A stretch of 21,173 nucleotides of DNA from Bacteroidales bacterium UBA6117 (GTDB lineage Bacteria; Bacteroidota; Bacteroidia; Bacteroidales; VadinHA17), in assembly GCA_002428385.1 (NCBI GenBank), contig DIWB01000010.1:1-21173 (forward strand), in the 5' to 3' direction. This document shows positions 7,153 through 15,951 of the stretch, piece after piece. The notes beneath the pieces were generated by a model that saw only the letters and a list, made by a program, of their open reading frames with translations, was not told the DNA's origin and made no database searches. The first letter of the stretch is position 1; each line of letters opens with the position of its first letter. Both the position numbers and the translations under genes were made by a program.

Positions 7153-7272
7153 TCCTAATAACTATATTGTCGCAGGGGATCCATCATCCATTGGTTCTTG
7201 TACGATTAGATTTCCCGGAACCCGATGTGGGAAGCAAGGAATTAACTACATTTATGACCTCGACCTGAACTT

Positions 7273-7292
7273 AACAAAAAAATAATCGTATG
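7273..7292 (+). promoter_or_regulatory. A-rich leader of the GH106 gene
   Basis: AACAAAAAAATAATCGTATG leads into the start codon and closely resembles the leader of the GH78 gene (AACAAAAAATAACGATATG, 10780-10798). Neither has a purine-rich Shine-Dalgarno motif. A-rich leaders are typical of Bacteroidota translation starts and support both chosen ATGs. Confidence 0.45.
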
Positions 7293-10200
7293 TCAATAAG
7301 TTTTGTTCACCTGAAAAGCAGAAAGGTATTTGCAATTGCACTTACCGGGATAATCATTTGCCTTACAGCCGTAATGTGCAAGGGACCTTCAGCCGATGAT
7401 CTGTCCCTGATAGAAAAAGGATTTATCAACCCTCCCGATGAAGCCCGCCCCCGTGTATGGTGGCACTGGATGAACGGAAACATCAGTAAGGAGGGAATCA
7501 GTGCTGACCTCCTTTGGATGAAGCGTGTTGGCATTGCCGGTTTCCAGAATTTCGACGCTGCCCTTGCCACACCGCAAATCGTCGACAAGCGCCTGGTTTA
7601 CATGACACCCGACTGGAAGGCTGCTTTCCTCCATGCAACGAAGCTGGCCGATTCACTCGGGCTCGAGATGGCTATTGCCGGTTCTCCCGGCTGGAGTGAG
7701 AGCGGCGGACCATGGGTCAAACCCGAACAGGCAATGAAGAAATTTGTCTGGACTGAAACCAGGGTGGAAGGAGGCTTACCTTTCAACGGGACTATTCCGA
7801 AACCTCCCTCAACTACGGGTGCTTTCCAGAATCTTCCGCTGGCTGAAATGTCGTCATTTGCCGGAGGAAGCCCGGCGCCAATCCCTGAATTTTACGCTGA
7901 CGCAGCTGTGGTGGCTTACAGATTGCCTGAAACGGATCTGTCAATGAACGAACTTAAGCCTGTTGTAACCTCCAGCGGCGGCCGGTTCAATCTGGCTTCC
8001 CTTACTGACGGCGACCTTGCAACCTCAACCTTATTACCCTTTACCAGATCCGGCGAGAACTCATGGATTCAGTTCTCTTTCAGTGAACCGGTTACTGTTC
8101 AGGCTCTGACAATAGTCGGAGGCGGCAATCCCGGCAGGTTCGGCTTCGGCGCCGATGCCACCGGCCGAACACTGGAAGCCGGCGACGATGGCAAGTCTTT
8201 CAACAAGGTTACCGATATAGTAACCGGCGGAGTAACCCAGAAAACCCTGACCTTTAATCCTGTTACCGCCAGATATTTCCGCTTTACATGGAAAGCGCCT
8301 CAGGCATCTCCCTTTGCCGGACAGGACCTGGGGGATCTCGGCGAGATGTTCGGAATCAATGCTGCCATGCTCAGGGGACCGCAGGGAACGGAAGTGGCAG
8401 AGCTGGTTCTTCACACTGTAAAGCGCATTCACCGTTTCGAGGAGAAAGCCGCTTTTGCCGCTGCCACTGACCTTTACACAGCCATGACACCAGCAATTGA
8501 TTCAAAGGAGGCTGTTAAAAAGGATGATGTTATCGACCTTACTTCAATAATGAAAGCAGACGGCTCCCTTGAATGGACCCCGCCTGCCGGAAAATGGGCT
8601 ATAATAAGGCTTGGTTATTCACTTACCGGACACCAGAATTCACCGGCTTCTCCTGAGGCAACCGGTCTGGAAGTTGACAAGCTGAGTGCAGATCACGTGA
8701 GGTCTTACTTCACAAACTATCTCGACCAGTACAAGGATGCCACTGGCGGACTAATGGGCGAAAAGGGACTGCAATACGTAATTACCGACAGCTGGGAAGC
8801 AGGGACACAAAACTGGACCGAAAATATGATGGCGGAATTCAGTGCCAGGAGAGGCTATGACCTGACTCCGTGGATACCCGTCCTTACCGGGCATATTGTT
8901 GAAAATGCTGAATCGAGCGAACGCTTCCTTTGGGACTTCCGCAAGACGATCGGGGACCTTACGACTCAGAACCATTACGACAACCTTACTGAAATCCTTA
9001 AGGAGAGAGGTATGGCACGCTATTCTGAGTCGCACGAAAGCGGCCGCGCCTTCATAGGCGACGGTATGGAGGTGAAAAAGAATGCCGCAATTCCGATGAG
9101 CGCAACATGGACACCCGGCGGACTGGATCCGGGAACAGAAGTTGCCACAAGGTACAAAGCTGATGTCCGCGAATCTGCATCTGTTTCCCATATCTACGGG
9201 CATAAATATGTTGCTGCCGAATCACTGACAGCCATCGGAAATGCATGGGGATACTCTCCCGAAAAACTGAAACCTACCGCCGACATGGAAATGGCTAACG
9301 GACTTAACCGTTTCGTTATTCATTGTTCCCCTCACCAGCCTGTGAATGATAAAATACCGGGACTCGGTCTCGGTCCGTTCGGACAGTGGTTCACCCGTCA
9401 TGAGACATGGGCTGAACAAGCCGGAGCATGGATCGACTACCTGGCCAGAAGTTCATGGATGTTCCAGCAAGGCGAATTTGTAGCTGATGTTGCCTGGCAC
9501 TATGGCGAGGATAACAATATAACCGCTCTTTACAATGATAAACTACCCGACGTGCCTGAAGGCTACAACTACGACTTTGTCAATGCTGACGCCCTCGTTA
9601 ATGTTCTTGGTGTTGAAAACGGGAATATAACCACTCCTGCCGGTACAACTTACAGACTCCTTGTACTGGATGCAAATGCCCGCTATATGACCCTCCCTGT
9701 TCTGAAAAAGATTGATGAACTGGTGAATGCCGGAGCTGTTGTTGCAGGAGACAAACCTGTCGCAACACCCAGCCTCAGTGATGATACAGGCGAGTTTAAA
9801 AGCATTGCCGACAGGTTATGGGCGAATGACAACGGAGAAAACATTATCGGAAAAGGGAAAGTCCTTGCAGGAATGAAGGTTGGAGAAGCTCTTGAAGTAA
9901 TGAATATCATTCCGGATTTCTCTTATTCGAAGCCGCAGGATGACACAAAGCTGATGTTTGTCCACCGCAAAGCCGGCAATGCCGACTTCTTCTGGGTAAA
10001 CAGCCGTAACGCGAGAGTACAGGATATCGAAGCCGAATTCAGGGTTACAGGGAAAGAAGCGGAGATCTGGCACCCGGAAACCGGCAGTATAGAAAAGGCG
10101 TCATATGCTATCAGGGAAGGAAGTACAAAAGTCCCGTTGCATCTCGAATCAGAGGACGCTGTTTTCGTAGTTTTCCGCAACAAGGCAAAAAAAGCTTCAT

Positions 10201-10721
10201 TAATAGTCCCTTCTCAGGCAGAGACACAGCTTGCATCCATTGATGGACCCTGGACAGTGAAATTCCAGGAAAAGAGGGGAGCGCCTGCAGAAGCAACCTT
10301 TGAATCGCTAATCCCATGGAATGAGAATGCAGATAAAGGAATAAAATACTTCTCGGGCACCGGAACTTATGTGAAAACCCTTAATGCTCCAGGAGAATGG
10401 TTCAGTGATGGGTCTGAATTGTGGCTCGACCTGGGTAGTGTAAAGAACCTTGCCGAGGTGATCGTCAACGGTCAGTCGCTGGGTGTTGTGTGGAAGATTC
10501 CTTTCCGTTTGAATGTCACAGGAGCTCTTAAAGAGGGACAGAACACCCTTGAAATAAAAGTGACCAACCTCTGGGTAAACAGGCTTATCGGCGACCAGCA
10601 GCCTGATGCCGGAGAGAAGATCACCTATACAACGATGCGATTCTACAGGGCTGATGCACCGCTTTTGCCTTCAGGATTGCTCGGGCCGGTGAGTCTCGTA
10701 AGCAAAGTCCTTTCCCTTTAG
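7290..10721 (+). CDS. GH106 alpha-L-rhamnosidase
   Basis: A 1143-residue exported enzyme that would remove terminal alpha-L-rhamnose. The N-terminus (to C30, TAVMC) resembles a lipoprotein signal with an unusual Met before the Cys. GH106 signatures follow: PRVWWHWMNGNISKEGI (residues 54-70), ADLLWMKRVGIAGFQNFDA, and GSPGWSESGGPWV (131-143). An F5/8- or discoidin-like beta-sandwich is inserted at about 225-365 (LTDGDLATST, WIQFSFSEPVTVQAL, ARYFRFTW). The barrel continues with VITDSWEAGTQNWT (E503), ARYSESHESGRAFIGDGM (E580/E583) and VAAESLTAIG (E644). E503 and one of the later glutamates are the likely acid/base pair, but I cannot assign them surely by eye. A GH2-type sandwich ends the protein (LWLDLGSVKNLAEVIVNG, NTLEIKVTNLWVNRLIGD). 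It is first in a run with GH78 and GH3 genes, with a 74-bp gap to the next. Confidence 0.9.
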   Translation: MSISFVHLKSRKVFAIALTGIIICLTAVMCKGPSADDLSLIEKGFINPPDEARPRVWWHWMNGNISKEGISADLLWMKRVGIAGFQNFDAALATPQIVDKRLVYMTPDWKAAFLHATKLADSLGLEMAIAGSPGWSESGGPWVKPEQAMKKFVWTETRVEGGLPFNGTIPKPPSTTGAFQNLPLAEMSSFAGGSPAPIPEFYADAAVVAYRLPETDLSMNELKPVVTSSGGRFNLASLTDGDLATSTLLPFTRSGENSWIQFSFSEPVTVQALTIVGGGNPGRFGFGADATGRTLEAGDDGKSFNKVTDIVTGGVTQKTLTFNPVTARYFRFTWKAPQASPFAGQDLGDLGEMFGINAAMLRGPQGTEVAELVLHTVKRIHRFEEKAAFAAATDLYTAMTPAIDSKEAVKKDDVIDLTSIMKADGSLEWTPPAGKWAIIRLGYSLTGHQNSPASPEATGLEVDKLSADHVRSYFTNYLDQYKDATGGLMGEKGLQYVITDSWEAGTQNWTENMMAEFSARRGYDLTPWIPVLTGHIVENAESSERFLWDFRKTIGDLTTQNHYDNLTEILKERGMARYSESHESGRAFIGDGMEVKKNAAIPMSATWTPGGLDPGTEVATRYKADVRESASVSHIYGHKYVAAESLTAIGNAWGYSPEKLKPTADMEMANGLNRFVIHCSPHQPVNDKIPGLGLGPFGQWFTRHETWAEQAGAWIDYLARSSWMFQQGEFVADVAWHYGEDNNITALYNDKLPDVPEGYNYDFVNADALVNVLGVENGNITTPAGTTYRLLVLDANARYMTLPVLKKIDELVNAGAVVAGDKPVATPSLSDDTGEFKSIADRLWANDNGENIIGKGKVLAGMKVGEALEVMNIIPDFSYSKPQDDTKLMFVHRKAGNADFFWVNSRNARVQDIEAEFRVTGKEAEIWHPETGSIEKASYAIREGSTKVPLHLESEDAVFVVFRNKAKKASLIVPSQAETQLASIDGPWTVKFQEKRGAPAEATFESLIPWNENADKGIKYFSGTGTYVKTLNAPGEWFSDGSELWLDLGSVKNLAEVIVNGQSLGVVWKIPFRLNVTGALKEGQNTLEIKVTNLWVNRLIGDQQPDAGEKITYTTMRFYRADAPLLPSGLLGPVSLVSKVLSL

Positions 10722-10779
10722 AGAACATGTATTCATATACAGAATCTATCGGGAACCTGCCGTAAAAAAATCGGATATA

Positions 10780-10798
10780 AACAAAAAATAACGATATG
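10780..10798 (+). promoter_or_regulatory. A-rich leader of the GH78 gene
   Basis: AACAAAAAATAACGATATG is nearly the same as the leader of the upstream GH106 gene, suggesting shared ancestry or shared translation control of the two rhamnosidase genes. The 74-bp gap shows no clear promoter or terminator. Confidence 0.4.
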
Positions 10799-13558
10799 AA
10801 CAGATTAATGCTCTCCCTGTTAGGTTTACTGCTCTTACTTCCCTCCCCATCGGAAGCCGGAATCTTGCCAACCAGGCTAAAATGCGAAAACCTTGACAAT
10901 CCCCAGGTTGTCGACATCGTTAAACCCCGCCTTTCATGGGTCAATGTTGCAGGGGAAGATGAAAGAGGTCAGGTTCAGACCGCCTGGGAAATAAGAGTGG
11001 CAGGAACCAGGGAAAAATTGCTGAACGGCCAGGCTGATTTATGGAACAGCGGAAAAGTAGTTTCCAGTCAGTCTGTGAATGTAATATATGGAGGCAAGGC
11101 GCTGACATCAAGACAGCAATGCTGGTGGCAGGTCAGGACATGGGACAAAAGCGGGAATATATCAGAATGGAGTGAACCTGCTTTCTGGAACATGGGACTG
11201 CTGAGCCCCGGAGAATGGAAAGCCCAATGGATAGGCGCTCCATGGCAGGGCGAAGAACCAATACCAGACCCTGTCCGGGGTGAAAGCAGGCAGATGGTGC
11301 TGAAGGAGATGCCACCACCTGCTCCCTTACTTAGGAAAAAAATCAATGTAAACAAGGAAATTAAGGAAGCCAGAGCCTTTGTTACCGGACTGGGATATTT
11401 TGAGTTCCATGTAAACGGTAAAAAAGTAAGTGATGACGTCCTGGTTCCAAACCAGACAAACTATGGAAAAAGACCTGGTCTTGAAAAAGCAGGGATCCCA
11501 CTCCCCGACGATTTCAGGGAATACAGGGTCATGTACCTGTCATATGATATTTCAGATCTTCTGAAAAAGGGAGAAAACGTTCTGGGAGCCATCGTTGGCA
11601 ATGGATTTTACAACGCACCTATGAACTGGACCGAATCTTACGGAACACCACGATTTACAGGTCAGATTTACATAACTTATGCTGATGGCTCTGAGGATAT
11701 TATTATTACCGATGAAAGCTGGAAAGCTTCCAAAAGCCCTATTGTCATGGATCTGATCTATCAGGGCGAACACTACGATGCCCGTCTGGAACAACCAGGC
11801 TGGGATGCTCCTGGTTTTGATGATTCAGCATGGCCTTATGCAACATTAAGAAAAAAGCCTGAAGGTATCATGAAGGCTCACATGTCGCCGGCCGACAAAG
11901 TTATGGAACGCCTGAAACCGGTAAACATAATCAAGAATTCAGACGGAAAATACTATGTTGATTTCGGTCAGGAAATCTCTGGATGGGTCCGGATTTCAGG
12001 CGTCAGGGGAAATGCAGGCCAGGTAATTGATTTTGACTATTTATGCGAATCTGCGTCGGGAGATAACACCTATACCCTGAAAGGCGGCGGAGATGAGTCA
12101 TATGCCGCACGGTTCACCTGGTTCGTTTTCAGGCAGGTTGTCGTAAACAACTGGCCTGGAGACCTGAGCGCCGACCAGATCACCGCTGAAGCTGTTTATA
12201 CTGATGTGAAGACCACAGGAGAATTTGAAACATCAAATCCGCTTTTCAACACAATAAACAAGATTTGGCGGAGAAGCCAGACTGACAATATGCATGGCGG
12301 AATAGCAAGCGACTGCCCTCACCGGGAAAGGTCACCTTACACAGGCGACGGACAGGTGTCATGCGTTACCGTTATGCACAATTTCGACTCAAGGGCTTTT
12401 TATACCAAATGGATACAGGATATTGCCGGGGCTCAGATTGAAGCTACGGGATATGTGCCAAACGGAGCCCCATGGCAGCCTGGCTGCGGAGGAGGAGTCG
12501 CCTGGGGAGCAGCCATTAACATTATGCCCTGGGAATATTTCGTTCATTATGGTGATACGAGTATGCTCGCGTACACCTATGATGCCATGAAGGGATATGT
12601 AAGGTATATGCTGACATGGACCGATAAGGATGGCATAATGTATTCACAGAGGGAAGGCAATAACGGAAAGCCACTGAGATGGTTCAATCTGGGTGATTGG
12701 TGTGCTCCGGACGAATTACCGCCTGATCCGATGGTCCACACATTCTACCTATGGCGCTGTGCCGATTTTACCGCTAAAACCGCAAAAGTACTTGGTTTTA
12801 CCGGTGAGGCAAATGAATACTCAGCTCTGGCAGAGAGAACAAAGCAGGCATTCCTGAAAAAGTACTATGATCAGGAAAAGGGAACCTATGGTAAGGGAGG
12901 AGGCAACATCTTTGCTTTGGTAATGGGAGTTCCGGCTGATCAGCGGCAAAGGGTAATTGATGCCCTTAAAAAAGATATTGCTGATGATAAGGGGCACCTT
13001 GACACCGGTATCTTTGGGACTCAGTTCTTCTTTGAGGTTCTGGCTGATTATGGAATGCAGGAACTGGCCTATGAGGCAATGAACAAGAGGACTCAGCCAT
13101 CCTACGGCTGGTGGATTGAACAGGGCGCAACAACCACCTGGGAACAGTGGGATGGCTCCGGATCGCGCAACCACCCGATGTTCGGCGGAGGACTTGTCTG
13201 GTTCTACCGGAAACTGGCAGGAATGAATACCGATCCTGCTAATCCCGGCTACCGAAATATTATCTTCCGGCCTCAGCCTGCCGGCGATCTGACATATGTA
13301 TCCTATTCAAATCTCACCCCTTACGGGACTGCCGGAATACGGTGGGAAAAGAAAGAAAACAATTTTACAATGAATGTGGAGATCCCCGTTGGCAGCACTG
13401 CAACAGTCTATGTACCTGCAGTATCTGCCAGTGAAGTGATGGAAAACGGAAGTGTGGTAAAGAAGAAGGATAAAAACATCATCTTCACAGGAATGGAAGA
13501 CAAATATGCAGTTTTCAGGGTTAATTCAGGTTCATATGTTTTTTCGTCAGGAAATTAA
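10796..13558 (+). CDS. GH78 alpha-L-rhamnosidase
   Basis: A 920-residue secreted enzyme with signal peptide MNRLMLSLLGLLLLLPSPSEA. The domain order is typical of bacterial GH78: an FN3-like domain (about 23-135, LKCENLDNPQVVDIVKPRLSW ending WNMGLL), WKAQWIG and an N-terminal carbohydrate-binding sandwich (about 180-355, FVTGLGYFEFHVNGKKV), a second sandwich (about 370-470, VDFGQEISGWVRI), the (alpha/alpha)6 barrel (about 475-800) and a C-terminal sandwich (about 810-915). Catalytic residues can be placed: D506, E511 and D518 in DCPHRERSPYTGD keep the spacing of D567/E572/D579 in Bacillus RhaB, and E783 in TTTWEQWDG matches the general base E841. All are intact, so activity is expected. It lies 12 bp upstream of the BglX-type GH3 gene. 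Confidence 0.95.
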   Translation: MNRLMLSLLGLLLLLPSPSEAGILPTRLKCENLDNPQVVDIVKPRLSWVNVAGEDERGQVQTAWEIRVAGTREKLLNGQADLWNSGKVVSSQSVNVIYGGKALTSRQQCWWQVRTWDKSGNISEWSEPAFWNMGLLSPGEWKAQWIGAPWQGEEPIPDPVRGESRQMVLKEMPPPAPLLRKKINVNKEIKEARAFVTGLGYFEFHVNGKKVSDDVLVPNQTNYGKRPGLEKAGIPLPDDFREYRVMYLSYDISDLLKKGENVLGAIVGNGFYNAPMNWTESYGTPRFTGQIYITYADGSEDIIITDESWKASKSPIVMDLIYQGEHYDARLEQPGWDAPGFDDSAWPYATLRKKPEGIMKAHMSPADKVMERLKPVNIIKNSDGKYYVDFGQEISGWVRISGVRGNAGQVIDFDYLCESASGDNTYTLKGGGDESYAARFTWFVFRQVVVNNWPGDLSADQITAEAVYTDVKTTGEFETSNPLFNTINKIWRRSQTDNMHGGIASDCPHRERSPYTGDGQVSCVTVMHNFDSRAFYTKWIQDIAGAQIEATGYVPNGAPWQPGCGGGVAWGAAINIMPWEYFVHYGDTSMLAYTYDAMKGYVRYMLTWTDKDGIMYSQREGNNGKPLRWFNLGDWCAPDELPPDPMVHTFYLWRCADFTAKTAKVLGFTGEANEYSALAERTKQAFLKKYYDQEKGTYGKGGGNIFALVMGVPADQRQRVIDALKKDIADDKGHLDTGIFGTQFFFEVLADYGMQELAYEAMNKRTQPSYGWWIEQGATTTWEQWDGSGSRNHPMFGGGLVWFYRKLAGMNTDPANPGYRNIIFRPQPAGDLTYVSYSNLTPYGTAGIRWEKKENNFTMNVEIPVGSTATVYVPAVSASEVMENGSVVKKKDKNIIFTGMEDKYAVFRVNSGSYVFSSGN

Positions 13559-13570
13559 AACTAAATCATA

Positions 13571-15889
13571 ATGATTATGAAGAGGCAATTTTTTTCAATG
13601 GCTTTTCTGCTTGTAGCATTTCTTCAGGTTAATGCACAGACCGACAAGCAGATGGACTCCTTCATCAGCAAACTGATGTCGCAGATGACTCTGGAAGAGA
13701 AAATCGGTCAGTTGAACCTTCCGGTTTCAAACAGTTTTATTGCAGGAGAGAGGAAAGACGGGGTATTGAGCCCTCTGGAGCAGCAAATTGCAAAAGGCGA
13801 GATCGGAGGATTGTTTGGCATGAAAGGGGCGAAACTGATCCGTGAAAAGCAGCAGATTGCAGTTGAAAAAAGCCGTCTGCACATACCCCTGCTGTTCGGT
13901 CTTGATGTGATCCACGGATATGAAACAACATTCCCGATACCACTGGCGCTGGCAACCTCGTGGAACATGGAACTTATCGAGCATGAGGCAAGGATTGCAG
14001 CCGAAGAAGCAAGTATCGACGGAATAAACTGGGTCTTCAGCCCGATGGTCGACCTCAGCCGCGATGCCCGCTGGGGAAGAATCGCTGAGGGGCCGGGAGA
14101 GGATCCCTACCTCGGCGGCGAAATGGCCAAAGCCCTGGTAAAGGGCTATCAGGGAAAGAATAATGATTTTTCAGTTCCCAATACTCTTATGGCATGCGTC
14201 AAGCATTATGCGCTGTATGGGGCTGCTGAAGCCGGCCGGGATTACAACACTGTCGATATGAGCCGCCAGCGAATGATGAATGAATTTATGCTTCCCTATA
14301 AGGCAGCTTGCGAACAGGGAGCAGGAAGCTACATGGCTTCGTTTAATGAATTCGAAGGCGTCCCGGCAACTGCGAACAAATACTTGCTCGATGATATCCT
14401 TCGTAAACAATGGGGGTTCAAGGGATTCATAGTGTCGGATTATACCGGGATAAGCGAGATGGTAAACCATGGCATCGGCGACCTCCAAACCGTAAGCGCC
14501 AGGGCTCTGGAAGCCGGAATTGACATGGACATGGTAAGCGAAGGCTTTACAAATACTCTCAAGAAATCACTGGCTGAGGGTAAGATAACCCAGGCACACA
14601 TTGACCAGGCTTGCAGGAGAATACTCGATGCCAAATACAAGCTTGGATTATTCAACGATCCGTATAAATTCTGCAACGACGAAAGGGCATCAAAGGAGTT
14701 GTTCAGTCCCTCGAACAGGGCAAAATCAAAAGAGATAGCTGACGAATGCCAGGTCCTTCTCAAGAATGAGAATAATCTGCTTCCTCTCAGGAAAAGCGGC
14801 CGGATTGCAGTAATAGGTCCTCTTGGCGATGCATCCTCCGATATGCCCGGATGCTGGTCCCTCACCGGAAAAGCTGACCAGTCGGTCTCACTTTTTCAGG
14901 GATTAAAGGCAGCCATCGGCGCCAGTGGCACTGTAACGTATGCAAAGGGAAGCGATATTGTAGCTGATTCGCTGCTGGAGACAAAGCTGAACGGGATGAT
15001 GGGCTTTGTAATTCCGGGAATGCCGGTAAAAAAGGTGCATGACCGTAAGCCGGAGGTTCTGCTTAAAGAAGCCCTTGATCTCGCACAAAATTCCGATGTG
15101 GTAATCGCGGCACTGGGCGAAAATGCGAATATGAACGGAGAAGGTGCTTCCCGCTCAATCCCCGACATTCCGGAGCCACAGGCTAAACTCCTCAAAGCGC
15201 TTGTTGCCACCGGCAAACCTGTTGTACTTGTTATCTTTACAGGCCGTCCGCTTATTCTCAGCTGGGAGGATGCAAATGTTCCTGCAATTCTGAATGCCTG
15301 GTTCCCGGGTTCGGAAGCCGGAACATCCATTGCCGGCATTCTTTTCGGCGACGTGAATCCAAGCGGAAAGCTGACAACCACTTTCCCGCTTAATGCAGGT
15401 CAGATACCCATATTCTATAATCATAAAAACACAGGACGGCCTCACGGGGAGAATGAACCGTATGCCCGCTTCAGAAGCAATTATCTGGATGTTATAAATT
15501 CTCCTCTCTATCCTTTCGGATACGGATTAAGCTATACCAGCTTTGATTACGGAGACATAAAATTATCCTCTCCGGAGATTGCCATGAATGGTAAATTGAC
15601 TGCCTCAGTTACCGTAAAAAACTCGGGACTCAGGGATGGGAAGGAAATTGTTCAGCTTTATATCCGTGACGTTTACAGCACATCAACACGTCCTGTTAAG
15701 GAGTTAAAGGCTTTCCAAAAGATATCGCTGAAAGCCGGTGAAAGCAGGGAAGTCACCTTCGACCTCACGACGGAGGATCTTAAATACTACAATCACGACC
15801 TGGCTTATGTATGCGAACCCGGCGACTTTGAGGTAATGATCGGGCCGAACAGCAGGGATGTCAAGACGGTAAAACTCACTTTGAAATAA
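13571..15889 (+). CDS. bglX: GH3 beta-glucosidase, BglX type
   Basis: A 772-residue secreted beta-glycosidase. The start is M1 (13571) or M3 (13577), both just before the signal peptide MKRQFFSMAFLLVAFLQVNAQ. It has the normal GH3 order: TIM-barrel domain (about 27-370) with LLFGLDVIHGYETTFPIPLA, RWGRIAEGPGEDPYL, KHYALYG and the nucleophile D290 in GFIVSDYTG; alpha/beta sandwich (about 385-640) with ALGENANMNGEGASRS, where E524 is the likely acid/base; then a C-terminal FnIII-like domain (about 660-770) after YPFGYGLSYTSF. It would release terminal beta-D-glucose (or a similar sugar) exposed after rhamnose removal by the two preceding enzymes. The 12-bp gap to the GH78 gene supports an operon. 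No T9SS sorting domain is visible. Confidence 0.94.
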   Translation: MIMKRQFFSMAFLLVAFLQVNAQTDKQMDSFISKLMSQMTLEEKIGQLNLPVSNSFIAGERKDGVLSPLEQQIAKGEIGGLFGMKGAKLIREKQQIAVEKSRLHIPLLFGLDVIHGYETTFPIPLALATSWNMELIEHEARIAAEEASIDGINWVFSPMVDLSRDARWGRIAEGPGEDPYLGGEMAKALVKGYQGKNNDFSVPNTLMACVKHYALYGAAEAGRDYNTVDMSRQRMMNEFMLPYKAACEQGAGSYMASFNEFEGVPATANKYLLDDILRKQWGFKGFIVSDYTGISEMVNHGIGDLQTVSARALEAGIDMDMVSEGFTNTLKKSLAEGKITQAHIDQACRRILDAKYKLGLFNDPYKFCNDERASKELFSPSNRAKSKEIADECQVLLKNENNLLPLRKSGRIAVIGPLGDASSDMPGCWSLTGKADQSVSLFQGLKAAIGASGTVTYAKGSDIVADSLLETKLNGMMGFVIPGMPVKKVHDRKPEVLLKEALDLAQNSDVVIAALGENANMNGEGASRSIPDIPEPQAKLLKALVATGKPVVLVIFTGRPLILSWEDANVPAILNAWFPGSEAGTSIAGILFGDVNPSGKLTTTFPLNAGQIPIFYNHKNTGRPHGENEPYARFRSNYLDVINSPLYPFGYGLSYTSFDYGDIKLSSPEIAMNGKLTASVTVKNSGLRDGKEIVQLYIRDVYSTSTRPVKELKAFQKISLKAGESREVTFDLTTEDLKYYNHDLAYVCEPGDFEVMIGPNSRDVKTVKLTLK

Positions 15890-15892
15890 AGG

Positions 15893-15934
15893 GTGCGCGG
15901 TACGCGGTGCGCGAATACCGAATACCGAATACCC
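15893..15934. repeat. Six-unit heptamer array between convergent genes
   Basis: An exact 7-base period over 42 bases: three GC-rich units (GTGCGCG, GTACGCG, GTGCGCG) followed by three of another type (AATACCG, AATACCG, AATACCC). It begins three bases after the bglX stop and ends 17 bases before the end of the convergent PQQ-propeller gene. Confidence 0.8.
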
Positions 15935-15951
15935 CTTTAATCTTTATCCTG

